Origin: Onchocerca volvulus
Lineage: Eukaryota > Nematoda > Chromadorea > Rhabditida > Onchocercidae
Direction: 5' to 3'
Length of the DNA stretch: 64,000 nucleotides
NCBI GenBank assembly: GCA_000499405.2
Contig: HG738139.1
Span: 3,686,713-3,750,712 of the forward strand
Both the position numbers and the translations under genes were made by a program. The notes under the pieces were generated by a model. That model saw only the letters and a program-made list of their open reading frames with translations, did no database searches and was not told the DNA's origin. Below, one piece after another: positions 38,251 through 50,007 of the stretch (position 1 is its first letter; each line of letters opens with the position of its first letter).

Positions 38251-39424
38251 TTATGTATATAGTTTTATCATTTCATAACTACAATAATTACTTTAATCAT
38301 TATAGATTATTAATTTCATCATTTAATTTATAAATTATCGTCAATAAATCTTTTTTGTGCCATCAATTATTTTACGATTAATTATTGTAATAGTATTTTT
38401 TTTTTTGAAGAGAGATTAGTAATTCAAATAGCTTTATAAGCAAAAAATAACATTTTATCAAAACTTTACTTCTAATCTGATAAATTAGCAAGAAAAAAAC
38501 AATTTGTACGAGAAAACGAAAAGAAAGAAAGAATTACCAACTGCAACAAACATGGCATAAAATTGTTCAAAAGAAAAAAAAAAGAATATTCAATTTATAG
38601 TTTCATTCATTCAACAGCAAATTTAATAAGAAAGAAAACATTATTTTAGTTTGAAATGGAATATTTCAATAAAAAATCGAATATTTCTCCTTTCTCATCG
38701 CTAATGAATGGAAAAAAAAAATAATTTTGTAAATAAACCTTTTCAAAAAATAGCTCTGAAAGAATGTAAAATGATCCGTATGGATGCTACTTTAAAGAGA
38801 TAATAGAAATGAAATTCTTATTTTTTCGATAATATTTTAAAAAATATTTGAAATTAATTTTGCCATAAATTCTCCTCCTATTCATATGTGCTGCGTGGTT
38901 AGCAACTGGTAAATAAAATTACACGCATAAATAATTTTTGCACTTTTTTATTTTAAGATTTTAAATTTCATTTGATAATATCTTTCTCTTCTCTTGTCAT
39001 TCTTGAAATTTGCAATTCTGAGATATTTGTAATTCAAAAATGATGTAATTTACTGATTTTTTTTTTAATGCACCATTATCATTTATTGAATTTCCTTGCT
39101 GAAGATAATAAGTGTTATCAAAATTCGTAGTCGAATATTTAAATACGTGAAGTAAAAAAAAAAACGCCTGTTTAAGTCAACGAAAAAGTCCACAAGTTTG
39201 TTTTCTTCGATATATATTTCTTTTCAGCTTTAATTGTTATCAATAGCAAGTGATGCACAAAATAATATTGATATCAAATCAATAACAATATCATGAATGA
39301 TAAAAAATAAAAGGAATTATTCATATACAAAATTAAAGTTTTCGACAAAGTTTCTTGCGAGATATTTTTCTAGCAGCGCAGTTCTTGACAACCTGGAAAA
39401 GTAGTGTGAGATTTCAATTTCGCT

Positions 39425-39470
39425 AAAAGCATATCGTATGTCAGCTGAAAGCATATCGCATGTCATTTGT
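39425..39470. repeat. Two-copy 22-bp repeat
   Basis: GCTAAAAGCATATCGTATGTCA is followed directly by GCTGAAAGCATATCGCATGTCA. Confidence 0.8.
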
Positions 39471-40373
39471 TAAAATCTAAATTTTGAGCCAAAAAATATG
39501 TAATTAATTAAATGTAAAAGTTTTGAAAGTAAGTAATGCAGTGTTTGAATGATGGAATGAAAAAAAAAAAGAGGGGAGAAGTTGATTATAAAAAGTCATA
39601 GTAATCAAATTATAAATTTCTGAAAAAGAAAAATTTGTAAGAAATAGATGACTAAAGATGGAATCATTACAAAAAACGGAAAAAAAAGTGAAATTTTGAA
39701 TTCAAAACATCAAATTTTAATTATCAAAAATTTATACCTTCTTCAATCAAAAAAAAAAAGTTTCATCAATTCTTCGAATGATTTTATTTTAATATAGTTA
39801 AAAATAAAAACTGAAAATAATCCGCAATTAACAATAGCAACATCAACTGATATGATAAAATTCTTACAATGTAACAGATTATCATATGGAGAAATGATTT
39901 ATAAATGTTCGTCTACAATTAGTTAATTCATTAATTAGTTATTAAATTTATGAATTAGTGGAAATTTTTATCCTAGATGTTTAAAATTGTTCTAAAATTT
40001 AAAATTTATTCGCAAATGTTCGAAAAAACTGGGCCATTCAGTTGTTTGTCGAATTTTTTGTTTAGGATGAAATATCTAGTAGAACGAATTATTGGAATTA
40101 TAATCCCACTTAATAACATATATAAATAAACAAAAAATCGTAAATTATAAATTATGAAAAGCAAGAAAAATATAGCAATAGAAATTTATCAAAATATTCT
40201 CAAAATTTTAATAAATCAAAACAAATAAGGTAGGTAAAATTTCCAACTAAATTGCAATTCCTACAATTATGCTTCAAAATTTATTCATTTCTAACAAAAT
40301 TTAAACTTCTAACTAAAAACTTAAATTTGACGATAAAATTTAAAAGTAATAAATCAATATTATTATTTATCAT

Positions 40374-43300
40374 TTATATCCAAAAAGGTACAACTGATAA
40401 ACCTGTCCGCTTAATATATTCAGCTTCTTGGTACCAATAATAATGCCATAAAATATAATCGAATAAATGATTCGCTGAAGTACCAGTAAAAAAGGCAATA
40501 ATAAGGAAAATTAAATGGCCATTAACAGGATGTAAAATGCTTGTCAACATTTTATCTGCTGTTGCTATTGTTAAAATTACCTGAAATTGGAGAAAAATTG
40601 ATCTAGTTTCAGATATAAGCAATTTTCTAAGTAAAAACCGTTTCTTGTATTATTTTTGATAAAAATGATAATAAAAAAAAGAAATGACGACACAAAGAGA
40701 AAAGAGAAAAAGTAGTTATAATTTTATGATTTTATTTCGTAATTTTACACTAATTCTATTCAAAAGATAAATCAGAAAGTTTTAAATATCATTATTTGGC
40801 TCTTTATTTTGTTGCAGTAAAGTTACTGCAAAATTAAAGATAATTGTTAAGAATTTTGAATATGGTATGTATGTATCAACTAAAGAGAGTTATTATTTTT
40901 GGAATTTTATGGCAACTTTATCGCAGTATTTCCTCCTATTTGTTGTTTAAGTATTAACATATGAATACTTTAGTATATTTATGGTTGAGTAAAAATATTC
41001 CAAAAATTTGTAATAATTTTGTATAGCACCTTGATGATCTTTCTTCTCGCCCTTTTTCATATAAATTAGTATTAGGTAAGAGGATTTGCCTCTTCTTATC
41101 CATATTCTCACCTTTTTTCAATCTATTTGATTAAACCAATCTTTATTTAATAAATGTGCGATAGAATTAAAACCTCAAATTATTCTCTTTTCAGTCTCAT
41201 TTCTTTCTTCTTTATCTCTTACTTATTGCAATTTTCAATCTTCGCAATTATCTATAATCTATACATAAATAAAAATGTAAATGTTCGTTGTTCATTTCCA
41301 TATAACGTTGCAAATTCTTCACCGATTGGTTTCAAATTTTCATGCAACATTGCACTCGAATTGGCGCGTGTTTAAGAACATTCAAAGATTCAAGATTTTG
41401 AACAAAACGAACATTTATATTTTTATTTATATAGACTAACTGGGTCGATTTTAGAATTCAAACGTAAAAAATAATTTATTATTTTTTAAAATAAATTACC
41501 AAACCAAAACAATAAATATTTTGAATGATAAGTAATGGCCAGAGGAAAATCGGATGAGCTTTAGGAATAAAAAACATGGTGAATAATGCTGTACTCAATG
41601 CTATAATTTGTCCGACACACCATAAGCAACGCATATAGCCACCGTCTAGGTAATTTGCTATACATTCTTCAACCTTAAAATTTCATTCATTTATTAATAA
41701 GAACATCATATGTTCATTTTATAACTATGATTGGTTACTGTCCAAGTCATACTGTAATTTCCTTAAATTTTAAAATTTCATTCATTGACTAAGAAGATGG
41801 TATATTTATTTTGTAACTATGATTGATTCAAATATACCAGCCGTCCATAACTTTCTATCTTAAATTTTAAAATTACATTTATTTATTAAGAAGTTGGTAT
41901 ATTTGTTTTGTAACTACGACTGGTTACTGTACTACAGTAACAATCGTACTGTAACTTCTGTTTTAACTATTCATTTACTAAATAAATTGGTGTGTTTGTT
42001 TTATTAATATAATTAGTAACTATACTAATTGTATGTACTTTCTTGTTTTAAATTTTAAAATTTCACTCATTAACTTGGAAAATGGTATGTTTAGTTTGTA
42101 ATGCCAATCAGACATCAATGAATTATTTTTTCTCTTTATAAAAAAAAGAAAGAGATATTTTTAATTTTAACTCTAATCTGAAGTTAAGAAAAATTAAAGT
42201 CTCCAAGAGATAGAATTTCATTGCTAAAATTCTCAATTTTGCCAATTATTCTTAATTATTTGATTGAATAAACGATGGTGAAAATTAGTTTTGTGGAAAA
42301 ATAAATAATAATAAAAATGACTTTTTTCTTTTCAAAATATTTTCAATGATATTTGTTATTAAATAATAATCGAAGTAAATGGCAACTGATTTCTTTATTT
42401 AAAGAAATATCCTCGATGATAAGATCACATCTTCAAACTGAAATATTTAAATTTCCGAATAAAAAACTATTACAAAATTTTTTAATTATTGTATATAAAA
42501 AGATGAATAATTATGTCTGCTTCTTTTTTCATTTATTTCAAATCTATAATTATTTGCATGATAAAAATGGATTTAAGTTTAGAGATAGGATTAATACCAA
42601 ATTTCAGTCTATAAATTTATATAAAGGTTTGAATTTTCCGAAGTTTTTTTAAATTTCAATTTTTAGTCATCATTTACATCTTCAAATGTTTAGCTAAAAT
42701 TTGTCATTTTTTGTGTACTGTCGAAAAAACAAAAAAAATTTTGGTGAAACGACGAAAGTCGTTTCAAAAGGAAAATGTTGCTTTGAGTTCAATTTTTCTT
42801 AATTACTCCTCGTTTATTGTTTCAATTTAATTTTTACTACAATTTTGATCTTTGTTCTTCCTAATCGTCTTCTTTAAAGTCATTATTTTTGTTGTTTTCT
42901 TAAAATTTCCTTTTTTAATTAAAAAAAAATTAGTAAATTAATTTTACTGAATTTTCAGATATGTCGAAAAGAAGTGTTCGAAAGTTTTTCGCCAAAAAAA
43001 AACCTTGAAATTATCATAAACTAATTTCAATTTCAATTTTCTTCCATTTTTTTTTTTCTTCTCTTGCTCCCTTTTTCCTTTTCTATTGTTTTAAACATAA
43101 TATTAAAATTTTAACGCAAAAATTTACTAATTCCTTTTTTTAAATCATTAGATATGAAAGGAATGAATGTTACCAATCAGTCAGTCAATCATTCCATTTG
43201 TCTATTTATCGCTCAACAAATCAATCAATAAAATAGTTACATGACCATAAACAGATTAAATTATTGTACTTTTTTTTTTTTTTTTTTTATCAAGAAAATA

Positions 43301-44369
43301 TAAATGTCATACGCTAATAAGTTCATGAAATAAACCGAAATCGAAGATAATTATATCATGACTGAGGAATTTCTCGCCAGGATCGTTATTTCCATTTGTG
43401 GATTCGTTAAATGAACATTTAAATATCTAAAGGAAAAAAAAATTGAAATTTATAGTTTTAATGAATATAAATCACTATCAATATTAAATATATTACATAT
43501 AATGAAGAAACAGCAATAAACATAAAACGAATGATCGATGATTGTTACTTTGATATTTTAAAAAATGAAAACTTTTTTAAAGTTATTTTGCAAAAAGTTA
43601 TTTCCCAATATTACAATTTCAAAAAAAAAGTGAAAAAATGTCAGTTTTTTTATAAAAAAAAAGAAAAAGAAAAAAAAAACATAAAGTTAATTCCACGTTA
43701 TTTTGTTGAAATTAATTATTTGTTTCATTTTAATGAGATGTAAACTAATTTTCAAGATATTATCAAAAGCTATTTCAATTCTGTCTATTTGCATGGCTTA
43801 TTTCGTTATACTAATTGAGTTCATTTTGTTTGTTTAGTTTCAACCTTCCAATTTTGGTAACATTCAGCTAATTAATAGATGAATTAATCAAAATTAAAAA
43901 ATTTACAATGGAAAAATTTTATGATTATAACTGATCAATGTTTATTACTTTTGTTACATTTCAAAAAAACTATTTTACCCAAAATAATTAAAATTTTATT
44001 AAAACTTACTTTACCAAATTGTATGGCTGAAACAAAATGTTGAGCAAGCGAAAATGCAGCAACAATAAGTTGGCCAATACCGAAGCAATAAACCAATATC
44101 TAAAATTTATTTGCAGGATAATTTTTACTTATTACTTATTATTTATTTGCAATATTAGTAAATTAATAATTGAATTGTATAGTTATACAGAAAAAAAAAA
44201 GGCTACTGAATTTTTGTATAAAAATTATAAAATAAACTTTATAAGAAAATATAAAAATAAATTCAAAGTAAAATTTCATTTTCAACAATAATTCATATTA
44301 AACCTTGTTGCTTATAGAGAGATTGAAGCAATAAGTATATTGATCGGTAATTTTAACGAAATGACTCAT
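40374..44369 (-). CDS. Uncharacterised four-pass membrane protein
   Basis: Five exons: 44304..44369, 44010..44099, 43313..43426, 41500..41673, 40374..40580; 216 residues. All four introns are phase 0, with clean GT..AG sites. Predicted membrane spans: about 23-46 (ILVYCFGIGQLIVAAFSLAQ), 107-127 (GQIIALSTALFTMFFI), 131-155 (FLWPLLIIQNIYCFGLVILT) and 165-187 (LIFLIIAFFTGTSA). The long loop between spans 1 and 2 holds C56, an N-glycosylation sequon NES at 59-61 and C94; C106 and C109 lie at the membrane edge. The tail is aromatic and tyrosine-rich (HYYWYQEAEYIKRTG). There is no signal peptide. The topology recalls tetraspan-type nematode proteins, but I recognise no named family. The start at 44369 is the first ATG of an exon whose donor joins in phase. 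Confidence 0.7.
41258..41436. mobile_element. Short Helitron derivative with inverted terminal blocks
   Basis: 179 bp in the intron between exons 4 and 3 of the four-pass gene's upstream side. It begins TCTATACATAAATAAAAATG (preceded by A, a Helitron-type 5' junction) and ends with the near-perfect reverse complement CATTTATATTTTTATTTATA TAGA, so it looks like two Helitron 5' termini head to head. Its centre holds the TTGCAAATTCTTCACCGATT and GCACTCGAATTGGCGCG blocks of the family. No coding sequence. Confidence 0.7.
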
Positions 44370-46105
44370 TTGCTTTCAAAATAATGATAATAGCAGTAGC
44401 AGTAGTAGATATTACGGTAGCAATAAAATTATCATAATTTAAAATGTTGGAAGGATATTTTTACGGTCCATCCAGCAATTCATCCATTTTTCAATAATCA
44501 AACATCTCCATTAAAGCCTTTTCACCTTTATGATTTGCACTTCCACAATTTACATTTTTATTAAAAGCATTTTATAATTCGCATAAGTGGGAGGAAATAT
44601 TTCGCTTATTTACACGCTTCGTTGCTTTTTCATCGAAAAAAAAAAATCATTAAAGTTGGATATTTCAATTTAAAAAATAGATTGAATGAAATAAAATCTT
44701 TGATTTTTAATTTTTGACTTCAAACATATACGATTTTTTCTTTTAATTTAATCGAAATTGATCGAAATATATGACAAAATAAGCACAATAAAGTGGATAA
44801 AAGTTTGTTTCATCAAAAATAATTTCATATGAAATGCTGAAATTCATCGTACTTAACTCGAAATGCTTCAAAATTTCAAAAAAAAAAAGAAATACGTCAA
44901 ATATTTTTGAAACATAATTTATTTAAGAATTAAATTGTTCAAAAATTGACTATAATCAGGTTAGAAATTGAATTATTCAGAAATTAAACAAAAATTGGCT
45001 GAAAATTGCAACACATAAATTAATTAAACAATTGGAAATTATAAAACGGAAACTAATTAAAACAATTTCATTTCAAATAGTTCACTCGATACTTGTTGAT
45101 TATTGGATATTAATACTTCTGATAATTTGATGATTTGAAATATTGATATCAAAAAATAATGTTGTTATTGAGAAGTTTTAGAAATCATACAGTGAAAAAG
45201 GATTTATTTTAAATCATTCATTTGTTTGGCTTATAAAATTTAAAAAAAAAAAAAGTGCGCATAAAAATTACTAATTAATTACGATAATATCTTAGAAATC
45301 ACGACAATACATAATACATGCGAAATAAAATGGAAAAAAAATTTGCTATTTGAAATCAAATTAATTTATATTGCTAACTAATTAACTAATGTTATTCATT
45401 ACTAGTCACTACTAACTGCATGTTAATTAATTTAACTAATTAATTAGTTTAATGCGAATAATGCATTTTTTTATCTTTTACTGAATGTTAATATCGATGA
45501 AAAACATTAATTTAATTAAACTCAAAATAGTTTTGTAGAATTATATTCCTTAAATAACCATTTTTAATATTTTTAGTTGTGAGAAATAGCTAAATTCATA
45601 ATTTTTTTTGAAAGAAAATAATATTATATCAAACTTTTCCTTAAACAAAAAATCCGACGACGATCAATTTCACACTATTTTCTTTTAATTAAAATTTAGA
45701 GATTTGCTTTAGTATTTTTTTAAAATTTTAAAATTTGCAGAGTTAAAAAGCTCCTAAAATATAAGTAGTTTAAAACTTATAAAATAATGCATTGATGCAA
45801 GATGTGAAATAAATACGGTATTGTTGGCTTATATATTTAATTTCGAGCAAGAAATGTAATAATTCAATTTCCGACATGCTAATTATTGTTCGTTAATTTG
45901 AATAAAATAATATATTAATTGATCAGAAATTAATTAGAATTGAAGTAATATTTGTGTTAGCCAAAATTATAATAACATATTGATTAATCGAAATGAAATG
46001 ACATTTTGTTCGCCAAAATAAAATGGCATAAATGAAGAGAATGAAATATTTAAAAGGCCGAACATTTAATCTTCCTTCAATGAACCAGTAATTATCAATT
46101 AAGGA

Positions 46106-46106
<1 letters not shown>

Positions 46107-46174
<68 letters not shown>
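46107..46174. repeat. Long poly(A) tract pair
   Basis: Two A runs of more than 25 bases separated by TTT, an extreme homopolymer even for this genome. The length may be affected by assembly. Confidence 0.95.
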
Positions 46175-47650
46175 TCCAGAAAAAAAAATTTGTCCATTAT
46201 TTCCAGATGAAATTGTTGCTTCTAAAAAAAATTTTCATACAAATTGCAATATATTGATTTATTTTAGCTTAATTCTTGCTAACTAACTTAATTATTTATT
46301 AACTTAATAGCATGTTAACTTATCGTTTACTTTAAAAAGGTATCATTAACAATTAATAATCAGACGTTATAGATTTAACTAAAAAAAAAAAAAAAAAAAT
46401 GCTTTAGATTAATCACTTATCTTGCGAATATTACTTCGAATGATAACACATTCTAGAAGATTTCCGAGATTTTCCGATAACTTTTGGCCAACATGAAAAT
46501 TATAGATATAAGATAAATGTTGTCTAGTTTGTTTATCTCTCAATCTATTCTACTTAATTTAAATATTGTTTATATCTCAATTTATTTAACTGCTCAACCA
46601 AAAGTTTTAAAATAAAAGTATTATTTGTCCTGAAACATTCATTTTATTTGTGCCATTTAACCAAAAAAAAAAAAAAAATGAAAAAAAACAAAAAAAATTT
46701 TAAATTTAATTTAATGAAACAAAATATTTCGGTTTAATTCAAAATTGTGCTAAGAAATTGAATTGAAAAATCAAATGAATTTATTCAAATATGAGCACTT
46801 AATTTATTTCGCTTCAAATGATTGATTACTTCATATCGGAAATAATTATCGAATCGATATTAAATTAATCTGAATTCAGTAATCGTGCAAGATATAATTA
46901 TCATTTCTAAAATGATTACTTTGCATATTGTTGACATTTTTGTCATAATGTAATTGCAAATGACAAATATGGCAAAATGCTGGAATGGAAGCGAATTAAT
47001 TTTTCTAATCATAATTGCGCATTAATGCTGTACTAGCAATCTTTTAATATATTTTCACTTTTTTGTTTTTTTTTTTGCTATGAATTTTTTAAGAACTAAA
47101 TATATTCGTTTCAAAAAAAAGTCATATTGCTCAGATTCTATTCCTCTTTTTTAACCTTATAATTATTAACTAATTATAATTAAAAAAAATTAGTTTGTAT
47201 TGAAAAAAAGACAAGAAAATCACATATTTAATAACATCATTTTACGAAATTCGGGAAAAAAAAAAGAGGATTTTGTGCTTGAATAATTTCAGAGTTAATT
47301 ACTCACATATTTATGTTTGAAAAAAAAGCTATGGAATTTGAAAAGAATCGAAAATCGCCAAAAAAGCGGAAAAAAGTGTAATTAATGATTTTGGTGAAGC
47401 ATTTTGGGAAAATTTCGCATTGCAATGACATATCAGCATGAAACAAAATATATTTGATGAAATTTCGTTGAAATTTAAGCTGGATTATATGAAAATAATC
47501 GCCAGTTAATATATGCCTAAAAATAGATACAGATTGTGAAAATGCATATTAAATTTAAATTAATTGAGCGATTTCTTTTAATTACATTAAGCATAGAAGT
47601 CTAGTTTTTTGAAATTTTTGCTGAAATTTAAATAAATACGAAAAGGTATT

Positions 47651-47925
<275 letters not shown>

Positions 47926-48775
47926 GTAATAATAACATGTATTCAAGTGCTAAAAGAAAGAGATTTGATAAAATCGATATTTGTGAATTGCTTATTTTCA
48001 GGCACTTCAACTTATTTGAAGTATTTATAGAATTTTCGGGAAGTAGCGGTTGAAGGGAAAAATAGCTAAATGGATGGTTTACTGATGAAAAAGTTTATTT
48101 TCATCTAATTATAATTGCTTATTTTTCCCAATTCTTCCTTGAGCTTACATTCTAACAATAACTAAAATATAAATTATCAATTTGAAAATTTAAGCTAAAA
48201 TTTAATTTGAATAAGAAATAAAAAATGAATGAAAAAGGTGAAGAAGAAAAATGGAATGAAATAGAAAAAGTTCTATGGAGCAATATAAAAAGAAACAAAA
48301 TTTAAAAGTAAAAATAAAGTAACTAACTAATATAATTATTTACTTCCGATAAACTTCTAACACTTCCTTTTATAGGAAAAGCCAAAAAAAAAAAAAAAAA
48401 AGAAAAAAGCAATATAAAAGTACATGAACTTTCTTTCATAGTAATTTTTAAGAATTCATCCGGCTATTTCTTTTTTCTGTTCTTCCTTCAAATTATCATA
48501 TTTTTAATATTCCTGAAAAAGTTCTAATACATAAAAGGAAGTGTTAAAATTTAATCAGAAGTAAATAATTATATTAGTTACTTACTTTATTACTTTTAAA
48601 TTTTGCCTCTTCCTGTTTTAGAAGATATCACGAGAAGATATTTTAGAAGATTTTTAGAAATTATATTATATCGAAAATTTTTTTTTTAGTTTTTGCACCC
48701 ATTCATCCATTACACTTTTATGTTAAAAAAATCAAAATGATTAATAAACCACTAATAATTTCTAAATTTTCTAAA

Positions 48776-48985
48776 ACTTTCTAACACAGTATCCAATATC
48801 CATTACAGTACTGTCCTCTATCCTGTGATACAGTTTCTACTATTAAGTTTCGTAATAAATTTCCGTTGCCTATAGTACGGTATTTGTCATCCACTGATAC
48901 AGTTTTTACTATTCTTCAATACAATATCCAGTACCCTCTAATTTCTACTGTTCTCTAATACAGTATCTGTCATCTTCCAATACTA
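48776..48985. repeat. Degenerate ACAGTATCC-like minisatellite
   Basis: Diverged units of 25-45 bp containing ACAGTATC, TACAGTTTCTACTATT or similar, loosely related to the 33-kb array. Confidence 0.55.
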
Positions 48986-49776
48986 ATATAATTTTAAAAA
49001 TCAATTAATGCATTCTTATAAAACATTAATAAATTATAAGAACATAAGATGAAAGCTTAATCAAAAATTCAATCAGCGATAATAAACATCGATAAATGGC
49101 AGATCTGTGTCTCAAGCAAGCTTATTGCATAAATTAAAATTATATTACTGATAATTAAATCAAAGAGATTTTATTATATCAAAAAGTTTATAATTTGTAA
49201 ACTATAAATTATCAATTTACTTTCAACAAGCAACAAATGATGTTTATTATTACATTGTTTATTTTCAATCTGTCACATATGTTAATGGCATATAAAAAAG
49301 TAAAGTAAATAGTTCAGTAAGTAAGTAAGCAAATAAGAAAGTAAGTAAGTGCTTCCTTTTATGTTTTAATAACTCATGTTTGAAAAAAAAGTGAACTTTC
49401 AAATCCTTAAAAATATGATAATTATGATATGATAAATATGATAATCCTTGTAAATAGAATAATAAACCAAATATCATGTAAATTATTGAATTATTAACAC
49501 AGAAAGTAAAATTTACCATTGTGTCACCAAATTACTGTATTCCTGTGATTCAGTTTTATTTATCATTCATTGCAATACTGATAATTTGATCGTATCTTTC
49601 ATTAATTCAAAATCGTCTCGCTTTTTCTTTTTTTTTTTTATTTAAGAAGTGAGCAGTGCATAAAATCATTTCGGAAGAATTCAATTTGCATAAAAATTAT
49701 TTCAATGATAAAAAAACTTTGTATAGAAAAAATAATTCACTGATCCTTTGATGGATGGATTCATATTTAATTAAAA

Positions 49777-50007
49777 CTAGCTGGAACAGCATGACCGTGT
49801 CCAGCTATTCTATGTAAATAAAAATATGGATAGATATTCGTTTGTTCAAAATCTTAAATCTTCGGAAGTTCTCAAACATGCGCCCATTCGAATGCAACGT
49901 TGTATGAAAATTTCAAATCAGTCGATGAAGAATTTGCAACGTTGCATGGAAATGAACAACGAACATCTTCATTTTATTTATATAAATAATATGACCAATT
50001 GTATAGA
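49777..50007 (-). mobile_element. Near-complete non-autonomous Helitron, about 230 bp
   Basis: On the minus strand it starts TCTATACAATTGG at 50007, continues with ATAAATAAAATGAAGATGTT and the conserved terminal blocks, and ends with a hairpin and CTAG at 49780-49777, followed by T, as Helitron 3' ends require. The hairpin pairs GCTGGA with TCCAGC, and inside it ACGG with CTGT around a TCATG loop. The 5' flanking base is T rather than A, so the exact 5' end is uncertain. It has no coding capacity. An open frame on the plus strand (49826-50068) is produced by this repeat. Confidence 0.72.

Larger units (their letters stand above)
24699..40373. other. 15.7-kb gene-poor stretch
   Basis: I found no gene here on either strand. 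The DNA is extremely AT-rich, with many A or T runs of 10-25 bases. It includes degenerate tandem repeats at 30.84-31.35, 33.0-33.67 and 38.14-38.25 kb, Helitron fragments at 35.94-36.46 kb, and a 3-base-type GATGAC/GATGATG patch at 31.04-31.08 kb. It could contain distal regulatory sequence or a long intron of an unseen gene; nothing in the sequence decides this. Confidence 0.55.
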
